Part shown: positions 1 through 12,072 of the stretch, one piece after another
Numbering within the stretch: position 1 is the stretch's first letter
How the letters are laid out: every line of letters begins with the position of its first letter
From: Halicephalobus mephisto
Taxonomy: Eukaryota; Nematoda; Chromadorea; Rhabditida; Panagrolaimidae
DNA: 64,000 nt
Assembly: GCA_009193035.1 (NCBI GenBank)
Contig: SWDT01000084.1
Span: forward strand, 1 to 64,000
Reading direction: 5' to 3'
Notes under the pieces: model-generated
The model's input: the letters and a program-made list of their open reading frames with translations, nothing else
The model's database searches: none
What the model was told of the DNA's origin: nothing
Translations under genes and position numbers: made by a program

Positions 1-21
1 AAGAGAGAGATTAATTATGAA

Positions 22-229
22 TGAAAAGAATTGACTGTCTTTTAACTTTATTTTTTGTCAAATCTGATTTTAGTTCAAAAATACTCATCAGTTTTTCCTT
101 TTTTGGCTTTTTTTTTCCTTTCTCCCTCACTCGCACTGATTTGCCGACTGGTCACAATTATTCGTGAAAAGAATTGACTGTCTTTTAACTTTATTTTTTG
201 TCAAATTTGATTTTAGTTCAAAAATACCA
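22..229. repeat. direct duplication in intron
   Basis: Two nearly identical copies of a roughly 63 bp segment (about 22-84 and 166-229) share the core GAATTGACTGTCTTTTAAC. They lie upstream of the first recognisable dynein exon, so probably inside an intron whose 5' exon is off the left edge. Confidence 0.8.
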
Positions 230-295
230 GTTTTTTTATTTTTTTTTTGAATGAGTTAATAAATTTCAGAAAAAATGAAATCTCCTAATTTCCAG

Positions 296-1509
296 ATGAA
301 ATTATCCGTCAAGTGACGATCAACTGTGCCGAAAGAGTCTTCTGTTGCTTCGGATTCGGGACGAATCCGGATGACCTTCTTAGCTTACCAAAACGTCCTC
401 GAAAGCGCCATTGCCTACGGCATCAGGAAAGCCGTATCGACGGACAACGAACAAAGCACTGCCGTTTTCGAAAGAGACGAAGAAAAGAAAAAAACGGAAA
501 AATTAATTTCGAAAATAGATCAACTCGAAAAACAGTTAATCGCCGAAAGGACCATCAAAGACGAAGAAATAAAACTTCTGGAGCAGTCCATGAAGGACGA
601 AAACGAGAGACTTCTGGAATCCAACAGAATCCTCAAAGTAAGGATTTTCCAATTTACAGTAAGCTTAAGGATGATTTTTTGGGGATTTTTAGAATTTTTC
701 GGAATCCCGTGTTTCGTTTTATAGAAATTGATCAAATTTGGAGGTTAAAATTCGGACTTTTTATGCTAGGACAGGCCCCCAGGTCATGTTTGAACTCGAA
801 AACTGAAATACTGAGTTTTATCAAATAGGATAAAGCAGCTCTGAAGTAGACAAAGCTATGAATATTGTCTCGCCACGGAAAGTCCGGATTTCAATTCTGA
901 TCAAAGAGTACAGTAGCCGTTTTACGAAAGTTGATCAAGTTTGGAGGTAAAAATCAGACTTTTCGTGCTAGGACAACTTTTGTGGACTTTGTCTGCTTCG
1001 AAGCTCGTTCTGTCCCACGTAACTCGATAGAGCCTGATGTCTGGATACCCTAGTCCCAACACGACCCCCAGTTGTGTCTCACACGAGACCTTTATCCTCC
1101 ACTCTCATCCTCAACTTTCACCCTACGGACCACTCCTTTCCGAAATTTGTTTAAATTTTAACTAGATTCCAAAGGGCTTCGGAAATTTCTGAGATTTTTA
1201 AAGTTTTCAAATATTCCCACTGGATTCTGAAAAATTCTGGAAATTTCCATTCAATTTCTGAAGATCCTAAATTTCTTTATAAATTTCAACAAGATTTCGA
1301 AGATTCCAGAATCCTCTACTGGATTTCGAAGATTCCAGAATTCCCCAAAAGGGTTCATAAAATTTTAAAATTTTTAAAATCTTTCATAAAATTTTTAAAA
1401 AGTTTAAAATTTTTCAAAATTCTGATCCAATAATTTTCAGATGCATTTACAATCAATAATCCAGATGGATCAACAAATGCAACAACAACCTTCGATCGAA
1501 AAATCATAA
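296..1509 (+). pseudogene. DNALI1: axonemal dynein light intermediate chain (p28/DNALI1-like), 3' part, with two frameshifts
   Basis: In ciliated animals p28 is a light chain of inner-arm axonemal dyneins. Two exons are visible, 296-637 and 1441-1509, and the gene begins left of the window. The first exon reads EIIRQVTINCAER, then LLLLRIRD in a second frame, then IRMTFLAYQNVLESAIAYG and a coiled coil in a third. All three pieces match the conserved C-terminal half of p28. One base appears missing at 337-338 (a Gly codon reduced to GT) and one at 363-364 (a Glu codon reduced to GA). The last exon (MHLQSIIQMDQ...) joins in phase 0 and ends at TAA 1507-1509, with AATAAA at 1533-1538. The gene may be decaying, or the two losses may be assembly errors. 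Family assignment is confident; pseudogene status is not. Confidence 0.75.
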
Positions 1510-2750
1510 TTCTTTTTTATTATTTAAATTTCAATAAAATTTTCACAAATAAGTAATTTTATCTTCTGTCGCGCTGTCCGAAATCAGATGACGAAATATT
1601 CGTACAAAAATTACAAATTACAAAGTTTTGAGAACTTGATAATTAATAATTTAACAATTCTAAATTAAATTTAAACATTTTTTTCACTTTCGTTGTGGGA
1701 CCTTTCTTGGTCAGATTTTCCTCTTTTGCACAGGCGCGGAACACGCATTTGATTTTTTTTCGTTCTTCGTGGCCGCACAGCAGTCGCTCCCCAGCGACAT
1801 TCGCTCTCTCTATTTCGCAATATTTATCTCATTTATTTCGTTTTTATATTAATTTTTTTTGGTTAAATTAACTTAAATCACTGTTTTTCTTACTTCATTG
1901 GGATATTAAGAAAAAATTTCGAAATTAGAAAAAAGAGGAGTAAATGTTGCTGAAACAACCTGTACGACATCCGTTCCCTCTATTTCGCAATATTTATCTC
2001 ATTTATTTCGTTTTTATATTAATTTTTTTAGTTAAATTAACTTAAATCACTGTTTTTCCTACTTCATTGAGATATTAAAAAAGAATTTCGAAATTAGAAA
2101 AAAGAGGAGCAAATGTCGCTGAAACAACCTGTACGACATCCGCTCCCTCTATTTCGCAATATTTATCATATTTATTTCGTTTTTATATTAATTTTTAATA
2201 ATTAACTTAAATCACTGTTTTTCTCACTTTATTGAGATATTAAGAAAAAATTTCGAAATCAGTGAAAATCAGAAAAAAGAGGAGCAAATGTCGCTGAAAC
2301 AACCTGTACGACATCCGCTCTCTCTATTTCGCAATATTTATCTTATTTATTTCGTTTTTATATTACTTTTTAATAATTAACTTAATATCTTAATTAAATG
2401 TAAAAAAATTAATTTAAAAAAAATTTCGAAATCAATGCAGATCAAAAAGAAAAAAAATAGGAAGCGAACGTCGTACAATCACGATTTTTTCTCGCTCTTC
2501 GTTAATATTATTTTTTTCATTTTCGGTTCTGTCAATACTTCCAATTCAACAATTATCGATTTTTCCATTTACCACAAAAAATAAACTCTGACTACCCAAG
2601 TTGAATATCACCAACAAAAACTAAAAAACACGTAGAAATTGCAAAATCAAAAATTTCGCTCAATTGATAAATTTAAAAAAACCGTTTCTAAAACTGGCCA
2701 GATAAGAAAGACAGATTAATGAACCGGATCAAAAAACAAGATATGATTAC
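1510..2750. repeat. intergenic region with ~170 bp tandem repeat
   Basis: No gene seen. About four copies of a 169-174 bp unit start near 1811, 1981, 2150 and 2324, each beginning TATTTCGCAATATTTAT and ending with GCTGAAACAACCTGTACGACATCCG. The last copy is truncated. The rest is AT-rich DNA between two convergent gene ends. Confidence 0.85.
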
Positions 2751-5700
2751 TTAACGACGACTACGATTCATTGCCATTTTTAACGTCTTCTGCATTAATG
2801 CCGGCTTCCTTTGAGAAACTGCAGCAGTTGGTCTACTTGTACTTGTTCCTCCGCCTTTTCTGATTGCAGCAGGAAGAGATTCAACAGCAGATTTGCTTCC
2901 TAAAAAATGTTAATTATTTTTAAACAAAAATGTTAATTATTTTTAAACAAAAATTTCCCTTATTTTTAAATAAAAAATATTCATTTTTTTGAATAAGAAT
3001 TTCCATTATTTTTAAATAAAAATTTCCATTCTTTTTAAATAAAAATTTCCATCCTTTTTAAATAAGAATTTCTATTTTTAAAATAATTATCATATAATAG
3101 TTACTTTTTGGACTATTTTTCTTTATTTTGTAATTTTGATTTTACTTTTCAACTTTTTGTCCCCAAATTAGTTAAAAATTACAGCCAAGTAGGAAACTTA
3201 TTCAAACGAAAATTTCAAAACCAGCACAAGAAAAAATAATTGCTGTATAGTCCATTTTTTCGTTTTAAATTAGTTTTTGTCCTTGGATTAACCTAAAGTA
3301 GCAATCAAAAGATCAAAAAACTAATCCAAAATTCAAAATTTCAAAGGAACAACTACCGTATAGCCTGTTTTTTCATTTTGAGATCAATCTTTTTTATATT
3401 CAGACAAGCCTAAAGTAGCAATCAAGTACTCAAAAACTAATTTAAAATCCAAAAATTTCGAAATCGAATAAAAATCCCAAAGGAACAACTACCGTATAAC
3501 CTATTTTTCGTTTTGAGATCAATCTTTCTGATATTCAGACAAGCCTAAAGTAGCAATCAAGAGATCAAAAAACTAATCCAAAATCCAAAAATTTCGAAAT
3601 CGAATAAAAATCCTAAAGGGATAACTACCGTATAACCTATTTTTCATTTTGAGATCAATCTTTTTAATATCTAAATTAGCCTAAAGTAGCAATCAAGTAG
3701 TCAAAAATTAGAAAATTTCAAAGTTAAAAGAGACAAAAATCTCAAGAAATCAATTACAGTATGATGAAAATAATTACCGTTATAATATATCTGTTTTCTT
3801 GCTTTTGATATTTCAACTGCACTAGGTACTCTTCCAGCAGCGATTACGGTTCCATTGTTGATTTGTCTACGACGAACAAATCCAGGAGTTATGGCATCCG
3901 ATAATTGAGTTACTTTCTGAGGTTCAACTCTTGTTTCTTTTTTTATTTTACTTGAAATTTGTTGCAATCTTCGTTCTCGTTCTTCAATATGACGTTTGTA
4001 GCATTCTTTCCAAGTTTCATCAGAATCCTTATTCTTCGAAGAATTCGGAAAAGCCTTCAAGCATATCGCCTTCCAAAGTTCATCAGTATCTTCTTCAAAA
4101 GTCTGAAAATAAAAGTTTTTTAAATTAAAGAAAATTTTAAAAATAAAAAAATAAAAGAACTTTTTGAAATAAAAAATAAAAATAAAGAAATTTTAAAAAT
4201 AAAAATTGATATATGGACAAAACTTACGGGATTATGATATTCGATTTTTTCAAGTTGTTCTGCAGTACATCTGGCTAGAACCGGATGAAACACAGAGTAA
4301 AACGTCGGAAGAGGAGAATTGGTGAACACTAAAGTTAGAAATTTACATATTGTAAAATTAACTTTAATAAAAATTTCACAATATAGCCTAAACTTAATTT
4401 TTATAATTTAATATATATTCAAAATTTCTAATTTTCCTAAACATTTTTCTAGAATCGAAAAAATATGCAAATTTTATATATCTTTTTTGGATTTAAAAAA
4501 CACAAATCGCTTGATTTTTATCGGATTTTTGATCGTTGATTTTAGGATTAATTAATTTTCATCTTAATTAACTTTAATAATTATTAGTTGTAATTTTTAC
4601 ATCCACTAGAACTAGTCAATTAAGTTTCCGAAACAGTAACCAGAAAAATGGAAAAATTCAATCATAAATTTACAGATCTCTCCAACTCATCTCATTTCCT
4701 AAAAAATCAAAGTTTGGGTTTCATATATGAATTTCCTCGAAAAAGAACTTTAATTTTTCTCGTTAGATTTTTTAAATTATTTCTACTTTTAAGCGTTTTT
4801 AACAAAATTGGAATACAGATTCCGAAAACACCGAAAAAGTTCAAATTTCATATATCAATTTCTGAGAAAAATTATAATTGGAGTAATTTCTATTGTTAAA
4901 TTCACAAATTTTTTAAACTATTTCTATTTTTAAGCATGTTTAACAAAATTGGAATACAGATTCCGAAAACACCGAAAAAGTTCAAATTTCATATATCAAT
5001 TTCTGAGAAAAACTATAATTGGAGTAATTTCTGTTGTTAAATTCACAAATTTTTTAAATTGTTTCTACTTTTAAGCATGTTTAACAAAATTGGAATACAG
5101 ATTCCGAAAACACCGAAAAAGTTCAAATTTCATATATCAATTTTCTCGGAATCATGATTAAAGTGATATTTGTTGATAGATACTTAGCAAAAACAACTTA
5201 CTGTCAATGTTCTGAAGGCATACTGTCATGGCCAAGTTGTACAAAGAATCCATTTTGACCGATTTCGTCTGTTTTCTTCCGGCGTAGACTTTCATCGGTT
5301 TTCCTTTCCTGACACTGAAAACAGCTGGATCGACGTCTTCTTTGAGTTTTGGTTCACAGGATTCTGATGGGACTTTCATATAGGGTTCGAACGAAGCGGA
5401 TTCAGAAGACTCGGGTTCTTTCATGAGAATTTTAAATTTTTTCTTTTCAATCGGGGCTTCTGCTGCGGCCAAAGCTTCTGCAAACGACATCTGTTGTCCG
5501 CTGAACTCCTCGACGTTGGAAATACTCCGTTTTTTGGAAGACTCTCCAGAATACCCGTTGGAAGGTTGTTTTTCGGTTTCTGTCTGTTCATGAGCGATTT
5601 TTCTCCATTTTTCTACGATTTTTTGAGCTTTTTCACCGTATTCAGGATGATTTCGTAATCTGTTAACTTCCTTCCCCACCCCTGTTTCAGTCAGAAGAGC

Positions 5701-5843
5701 TATGGACATGTCAATCCTGTCCAACCGACTCAAGGCGTGAGCAAGCTGAAAATAAAATTCATATATGAATTTTGCGCAAAACAAACCTTGGTTTCATCTT
5801 TGAGCTGGCCGATGTACTTGCGGATCCTATCGGCACTACTCAT
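2751..5843 (-). CDS. ELOA: Elongin A (transcription elongation factor, SIII subunit)
   Basis: Elongin A stimulates RNA polymerase II elongation and, with Elongin B/C, acts in a ubiquitin ligase. Exons (high to low): 5843-5787, 5745-5202, 4328-4228, 4102-3778, 2899-2751, giving 391 aa. Residues about 1-75 form a TFIIS N-terminal (LW) domain (MSSADRIRKYIGQL... LTETGVGKEVNRLRNHPE). After a low-complexity linker comes a BC-box-like segment (SLYNLAMTVCLQNID), then the Elongin A domain (FHPVLARCTAEQLEKIEYHNP, DELWKAICLKAFP, WKECY..RHIEERERRLQ). The tail is basic. It is about half the length of mammalian Elongin A, mainly through a shorter middle. A TTTTCAG acceptor lies 8 nt before the ATG, so the messenger may be trans-spliced or have a 5'UTR intron. 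Confidence 0.93.
2903..3770. repeat. tandem repeats in Elongin A last intron
   Basis: The 878 bp intron contains a short array of AAAAATTTCCATT-like units (about 2910-3070) and then three to four copies of a roughly 136 bp unit marked by ACTACCGTATAACCTATTTTT, at about 3243, 3355, 3491 and 3627. Confidence 0.8.
4760..5155. repeat. ~140 bp tandem repeat in Elongin A intron
   Basis: Three near-identical copies, each containing TTGGAATACAGATTCCGAAA followed by an AAAGTTCAAATTTCATATATC segment, occur at a spacing of about 140 bp inside the second intron. The ATG-started reading frame over this area is fortuitous. Confidence 0.85.
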
Positions 5844-7256
5844 GATGAAAACTGAAAAGAATAATTTTAAAAATCCCGAAAATACCCGAATTAAAAAGAT
5901 GAAATCGATCAATGAAAAGAAATTCAGGGACACGACGCCAAATCTCCAATCGAAAAAAAGAATCAAGTTTGTCCAAGCATTTTTCAATAAAGCGGCAAGT
6001 TTGAATAAAACCAGACAAACAAATGGATTAACTATCTTCAAGTCAACATGTTTCAAAATTTATCCAGCCAGAAGGCCTCTAGAATTAATCTGGCTACATT
6101 TCTCGCATCATCGCTAATTAACTAGTAAACAAGCCGAACATAAATAATGATGACGAATTACGTTTTTAATCCTCAAAATTTCTAGTTTACATATGAGGAT
6201 TTTTTTAATTTACATATGAGAAACTTAATTTATATACGAAAAACTGAACTCATATATGAGAAACTTAATTTATATATGGAAAACTTAATTCATATATGAA
6301 AAATTGTAATTTATATACGAAAAACTGAACTCATATATGAAAGTTTTTTAGTTGATATATGGAAAACTTAATTCATATATAAAAATTGTAATTTATATAT
6401 GAAAAACTAATTTATATACGAAAAACTGAACTCATATATGAAAGTTTTTTAGTTGATATATGGAAAACTTAATTCATATATGAAAAATTTTAATTTATAT
6501 ATGGAAAACTTAATTCATATATGAAAAATTGTAATTTATATACGAAAAACTGAACTCATATATGAAAGTTTTTTAGTTGATATATGGAAAACTTAATCCA
6601 TATATAGAAATTGTAATTTATATATGAAAAACTACTTTATATATAAAAAAACTAATTCATATACGAAAATTTTTTAATTTATATATGGAAAACTTAATTC
6701 ATATATGAAAAATTGTAATTTATATATAAAAAAACTTAATTCATATATAGAAATTGTAATTTATATATGAAAAACTAATTTATATATAAAAAAACTAATT
6801 CATATATAAAAACTTAATTTATATGAAGAAATTTAATTTATAAAAAATTTTCAAAATCATCATTGTGGAAATTCAAAAATAAAAAAATATTAAAAATCAA
6901 ATTTTTTAACAAAAATTGTCTCAACACGAACTTTTAGAATTTTCAATTTTCAATAATTCCAAAAATTTTAATTTAAAAAATTATTTTTTGAAAAAACACA
7001 AAAAACTTTAATTTTCGACAAAAATTAAAATTCCCATATTACAAATATCAAAAATAAATTTTTTCTAAAATTATTTTTTGTAAATTTTCATATTCAATTT
7101 CATAAAAAAAATCTTCCAACTGAACAAAAAAAAATCTTTTACGATCAAAAAAATACTTCAATCCGTCAAATCGATATCATAAATTTTCTCAAACAAAAAC
7201 ATAATGGCATCCGTCATCGATGCAGAACCGTAGATTTTTAAAAAATGAGGAATTAA
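5844..7256. repeat. AT-rich intergenic satellite of CATATATG-type units
   Basis: No gene seen. From about 6185 to 6835 the DNA is an irregular array of 20-25 bp units of the form GAAAAACTTAATTCATATAT, with many copies of the palindrome CATATATG or its variants. The rest is A/T homopolymer-rich spacer between Elongin A and the PNUTS-like gene. Confidence 0.8.
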
Positions 7257-10200
7257 TCATTTTTCCGGACTTAACGAACGGGATCTGGAACGAATAGGGG
7301 ATCTCGAAGGCGATCGGTTTCTGCGACGTCTGTCATCAGGAGAAGGCGATCTTCTTCTACGACGGTAATCAGGAGATATAGATCTTGAGCGACTACGACT
7401 TCTTGAGCGTGACCTCGAACGTGAACGACGTCTTCTTCTTGGAGGCGAATCTGGAGAAAATCTTCGACGATCTCTAGATCTATTAAATCTAGATGGACGA
7501 TTAGACCTAAAAATTATAAAATTATAAAAATCCAAAAGTGAATATTATCAAAAATCATCTCAACAAAATTTTCCCAAATCAAAAAATAACCCAAAATTTC
7601 TACTTTCCATGACAATTCCGTAATTAATAATAAAACTAAAATTAAAATTCCACAAAACGGTCTTAGAGTCAATGCTTCCAACTTGATAAAAACTACAGTA
7701 ACTTACAAAACACTTTCGAAACCAATAAAATCAAAAACAACTACTTCATAAAACTGTCGTCACGAATATTTTCAAATTAAAAAAATTAAAATTCTAATTT
7801 TCCGTGACAATTTCGTAATCTTACAAAACTTCGCGATCAATTCTAAACATATCTTACCTAGAACCTCCCATACCAAACTCATAGTCTAAAACCCTCTCTC
7901 CATTCCCCCACTACTCACCCATTAACCTACCAACTACCCAAAAAACATCATATAACCAAAACAATTCTATCAAAACTTCTTAAATTTCCTCATAAAAAAA
8001 TTCTTTTCCAAACTTACCCAAAATCTCTTTCATTATCTTCCATAGACATTATCGTCGTTGTTGATGTTGTTTGTGGTTGATTAAATCTAATTTGTTGAAT
8101 ATCTTGTAAATTAGGACGAAAATTTTCAAATCTAGGCCTAAAATTATTTCTTACTTGAAATCTAGTATTTTGTAACATTAATCCATGAGGATCTCCATGA
8201 AGATTAAAACAATTATTTCCAAATGTACATGTTCCTTTAACATAATATTGACATATATTTCCTGAACTTCCTGGTATTCTAGGCCTAAATTGTTGTTTTT
8301 GTTGAAATTTCGTTCTTTGTCCCGCATGAATATCCAACGGTACTTCGATTAAATCATTAACATTTAATTGAGAATTAGATACAGACGATATAGTTTGATT
8401 TTGAAGTGGTGGATTAACCAACATAGGTGGTGGAATACTTGTCATTTGTTGATTTGGATTACTTTTAACTTTTGCTAATATTGATTTAATATCTTCTACA
8501 GATACATTCAATTTCGGTGGATTTGCTTTAGCTGGATCTTGTTCAAGAATTACTAATTCTTCTGTAGGAATAGCTATAGATGGACTAAATTTTGTTTTTT
8601 TCTGTTGTTGATTACCATGAATATCCACATCTTGTAAAATTTGTAATTCTGGAGATTTACAACTTTCAATTTCTTCTGGTGATTGTTCTATAACCATTGT
8701 TTCTAGGGGAATTTTTTGAATTATATCTGCATTTTTAGAAAACACAATATTATCCTCAAATGGATTTGCTGATGGAGCATCAGGAAGATAAAAACCAGCC
8801 AAAATTCCATTAGTTCTTTCATTTTCACATTCAACCAATTCTTGACATAATGGTCTTAAATCAATTGCCATATATGGAGTCACCCTATATTCCATTATTT
8901 CTTCTGTAATTTCTTCTTCTTCTTCATCTTTTTCATCTCCAATTTTCATAATCCCCATATTTTGTTTTAAAACTTGGCTTTCATGTTGAGCATCAGCATG
9001 TTTCATATCGTTGTTTCCTCTCGTTCCTAAAACCACAATCATACATTAAAAATCCAAAAGTGAATATTATCAAAAATCATCTCAACAAAATTTTTCCAAA
9101 TCAAAAAATAACCCAAAATTTCTATTTTCCATGACAATTCCGTAATTAATAATAAAATCAAAATTAAAATTCCACAAAACGGTCTTAGAGTCAATGTTTC
9201 CAACTTGATAAAAACTACAGTAACTTACAAAACACTTTCGAAACCAATAAAATCAAAAACAATTATTTCATAAAACTCTCGTCACGAATGCTTTCAAATT
9301 AAAAAAATTAAAATTCTAATTTTCCGTGACAATTTCGTAATCTTACAAAACTTCGCGATCAATTCTAAACATATCCTACCTAGAACCTCTCATACCAAAC
9401 TCATAGTCTAAAACCCCCTCTCCATTCCCCCGACTACTCACCCATTAACCTACTAACTACCCAAAAAACACCATATACCCAAAAGCACCTTTCTTTCGAA
9501 AATTTGTTGTTTGTTAAAAAATTTAAAAAATACTTACTATTAGCCAAACAAGACTCAATTTCCTTTATTTGAACAAGTTGGAATCCCTTATCGTCGCTGA
9601 AGTGGATTCTTCTCTGTTTCCTCGGGACATCTACTCCAGGAACCCTATTAGGGTCCGGTCCACCGTCCATTTCTGCTTTTGGATCTTTCGGAATTGAAAT
9701 TTTAAAAACAGATGCTGTAGTTTCATTTGCAGGTTTCTTAATCGGTTGATGCGATAAACTCGATTCTGGCCTTTTTCTAACAACCGTTTTTGAAATAGGA
9801 CTTCCACCTGCACTAAGCGATTGTGAAAAAAAGTCCGATGGTACTGCGGAAACTAAAAAAATAAAAATTTTAAAATATTAATTTAAAAATTGTTTAAAAA
9901 TAAAAATTTTTAAAAATACTTTTAAAAAATAACAATTAATGAAATAATAATTACCTTTAGGTTGAGGTTTCGCTACAGGAATCGGACGTGGTGGAATAGC
10001 CGTTCCCGATTTCTTTGAAATTTCAACATCAACATCCTCCTCGAGACCTGAAAACTAACGTCCGTAATCCGTCAAATCACTCCCAACACCCTTCTTTTTC
10101 TTTTAAAACCATTAAAATTTCAAAACCTTCGAAATTTAAAAACCTTTAAAAATTGAAAAACTTCAAAAACTTTAAAAAACTTCAAAAATTTTTTTAAATA

Positions 10201-12072
10201 TTAGAAATTCTAAAACCGTCAATTTCTTTAAAATTGAAAAAATATCAAAATTCCGTTTAAAAATTTCAAAACTGTTCAAAAATTAAAAAATACTAATTTA
10301 AAATTTCAAAAGACAAATACTACACTTTTTAGAAATTCTTTAAAAAAATAAAAACTTTTACAAAATTAAAATATATTCAAAAATCAAAAATTTAAGAGAT
10401 TTTAAAAAATTTAAATTTAAAAAAATTAAAATATTTTAGAAAATCTAAATTCTTAAAAATTTAAATATTTTAGAAAATCTAAATTTTTTAAAAACTAAAG
10501 TATTTTAGAAAATCTAAATTCTTAAAAATTTAAATATTTTAGAAAATCTAAATTTTTTAAAAACTAAAGTATTTTAGAAAATCTAAATTCTTAAAAATTT
10601 AAATATTTTAGAAAATCTAAATTTTTTAAAAACTAAAATATTTTAGAAAATCTAAATTCTTAAAAACTAAAATATTCTTTAAAACAAAAAATCTATCATT
10701 GTGACCATTATTGACGATTATTATTTTTTCCAACAATATATTCAAACCATATTTGTCCTTTTCATTCCTTTTTTTGTTACATTCCTTTCCCCCCTTTTTC
10801 AATAATGTACCCCCATGTTTTCGAGGATAATTGTAGTTTCTTAGTCTATTAAAACTTTCTACATATTCTTTCCATTGAAATACTATCAAAATATTACCTG
10901 AAAAAAAATAAATTATTTTTTTTAAAAAAACAAAAAACAAACCAGTTAAACGAAATTTAGAATTCGGAGTTCTGACTGTTTTTGGACGATGTTTTGGTTG
11001 ATTTATTTCTTCTTTTTTATTTACTATTGTTAAACTAGAAGATTCCGATTTAGATTCCACTTTTGTCTTCTGTATTGTTTTAACATTCACTTTTGTATTT
11101 GTTACTGTAGATAATCCATCCGCTTGCATCTTTTTAGTCCATTGTTCCTTTATCTCCTTGGCACATTCTTTTACATCTAAAATTTCACCAAATGACGTAC
11201 AAGAAACAAAAACAACTACGGAAGTCTTTTGCAATTTTTTCTTTTTCAAAAAATTACAACATTTAAAACATAATTGCATGTGCAATTTTCGGTTCTATTG
11301 AACTTTTTCAACAAAACCTAAAATAACACAAAACAATTATATATTAAAAATCATTTTTTTTCCACTGTTTTTTTTATTACCTTTGTTAAATCCATGTCTT
11401 CCAAGATTTCCAATAACTATTCCAAGTTTCAAGTCCATCATATCTTTCATATTAACTTCTGCCTAAAAAAAACTTTTTAAAATAAATCTAAAATTTAAAA
11501 ATTTACGTGATAAAGTTGAGCAAGAAGATTCGTCAATCTTTTCGCATCTTTTTCCTGATTCGCCTGTTCAATCCATTTTTTAATTTGCTCCAAACCTTCT
11601 CTTGTTCCTATTCTTTTGATTGCCGCCAATTGTCCAGGATTAACAGACTTTATATCCCTAAAATATAAACTTTTCTCCACTTTTTTAATTAAACTTTTCC
11701 TAAAAACCAAATTCTACGAAACACTTCTTTCCTAATCTTTAGTATAAAAATTACTAACAAGTATTCTTCACACTTGTTGCTTTTAGATTTTTCTTTTTTC
11801 TTTCCTGAATTTTTCGTCGGTTTAGGAGATGTTTCTTTTTCATCCTCCTCTGCTTCAACTTCAATTCCCATTGCATTTAATTCAGCTTGATATGCACTTC
11901 CCATTTCATCATCACCATTAAGTTCATCCGACGTTCTAAAATTCTCAAGATCAATTGCACCCGCCATTTCCTAAAAAACATTACTTTTTCATTTTTTTAT
12001 ATAAAAAAAACTCACTTCTTTATTCAAATGTGTCCCGTTGTCCGTGACACTATTGTTATAACCTTCTGACAT
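7257..12072 (-). CDS. PPP1R10: PNUTS-like protein phosphatase 1 regulatory subunit 10
   Basis: PNUTS targets PP1 to chromatin and RNA polymerase II termination complexes. Exons (high to low): 12072-12016, 11970-11759, 11657-11507, 11462-11381, 11176-10943, 10047-9955, 9852-9538, 9026-8018, 7506-7257, giving 800 aa. Order of parts: acidic N-terminus; TFIIS LW-type helical domain (about 90-190; AIKRIGTREGLEQIKKWI... VKECAKEIKEQWTKKM); a PP1-docking RVxF-type motif in RKQRRIHFSDDKG (about 360); a long middle; a CCCH zinc finger near 660 (C-x7-C-x5-C-x3-H, in CQYYVKGTCTFGNNCFNLH); and an Arg/Ser-rich tail of about 60 residues. LW domain, RVxF and CCCH in this order are the PNUTS signature. The RS tail is unusual. 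Exon 5 could alternatively join a small in-frame segment at about 10899-10626, but the direct join keeps the frame and is preferred. Confidence 0.82.
7526..7956. repeat. duplicated intron segment, copy 1
   Basis: This 431 bp intron segment, starting AAAAATCCAAAAGTGAATAT, is repeated almost identically at 9047-9477 in the next intron upstream of the same gene. The two copies flank the large 1,009 nt coding exon. Confidence 0.92.
9047..9477. repeat. duplicated intron segment, copy 2
   Basis: Direct-repeat partner of 7526-7956, with only scattered substitutions by eye. It lies in the intron on the other side of the 8018-9026 exon. Confidence 0.92.
10380..10680. repeat. tandem repeat in PNUTS-like intron
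   Basis: Several copies of TATTTTAGAAAATCTAAATT plus a short AAAACTAAAG/AAAATTTAAA spacer, with a period of about 32 or 64 bp. Confidence 0.75.

Noticed and set aside
2586..2608. Sequence resembling the nematode SL1 leader (ACTACCCAAGTTGA).
   Set aside because: Only about ten bases match the leader's TACCCAAGTT, there is no GT donor directly after it and no Sm-type site or stem-loops that would mark an SL RNA gene.
10626..10905. In-frame continuation GNILIVFQWKEYVESFNRLR as an extra PNUTS exon.
   Set aside because: It reaches a stop without a usable donor to the next exon, and the direct join of 10943 to 10047 keeps phase and family sequence. It could still be an alternative 3' end.
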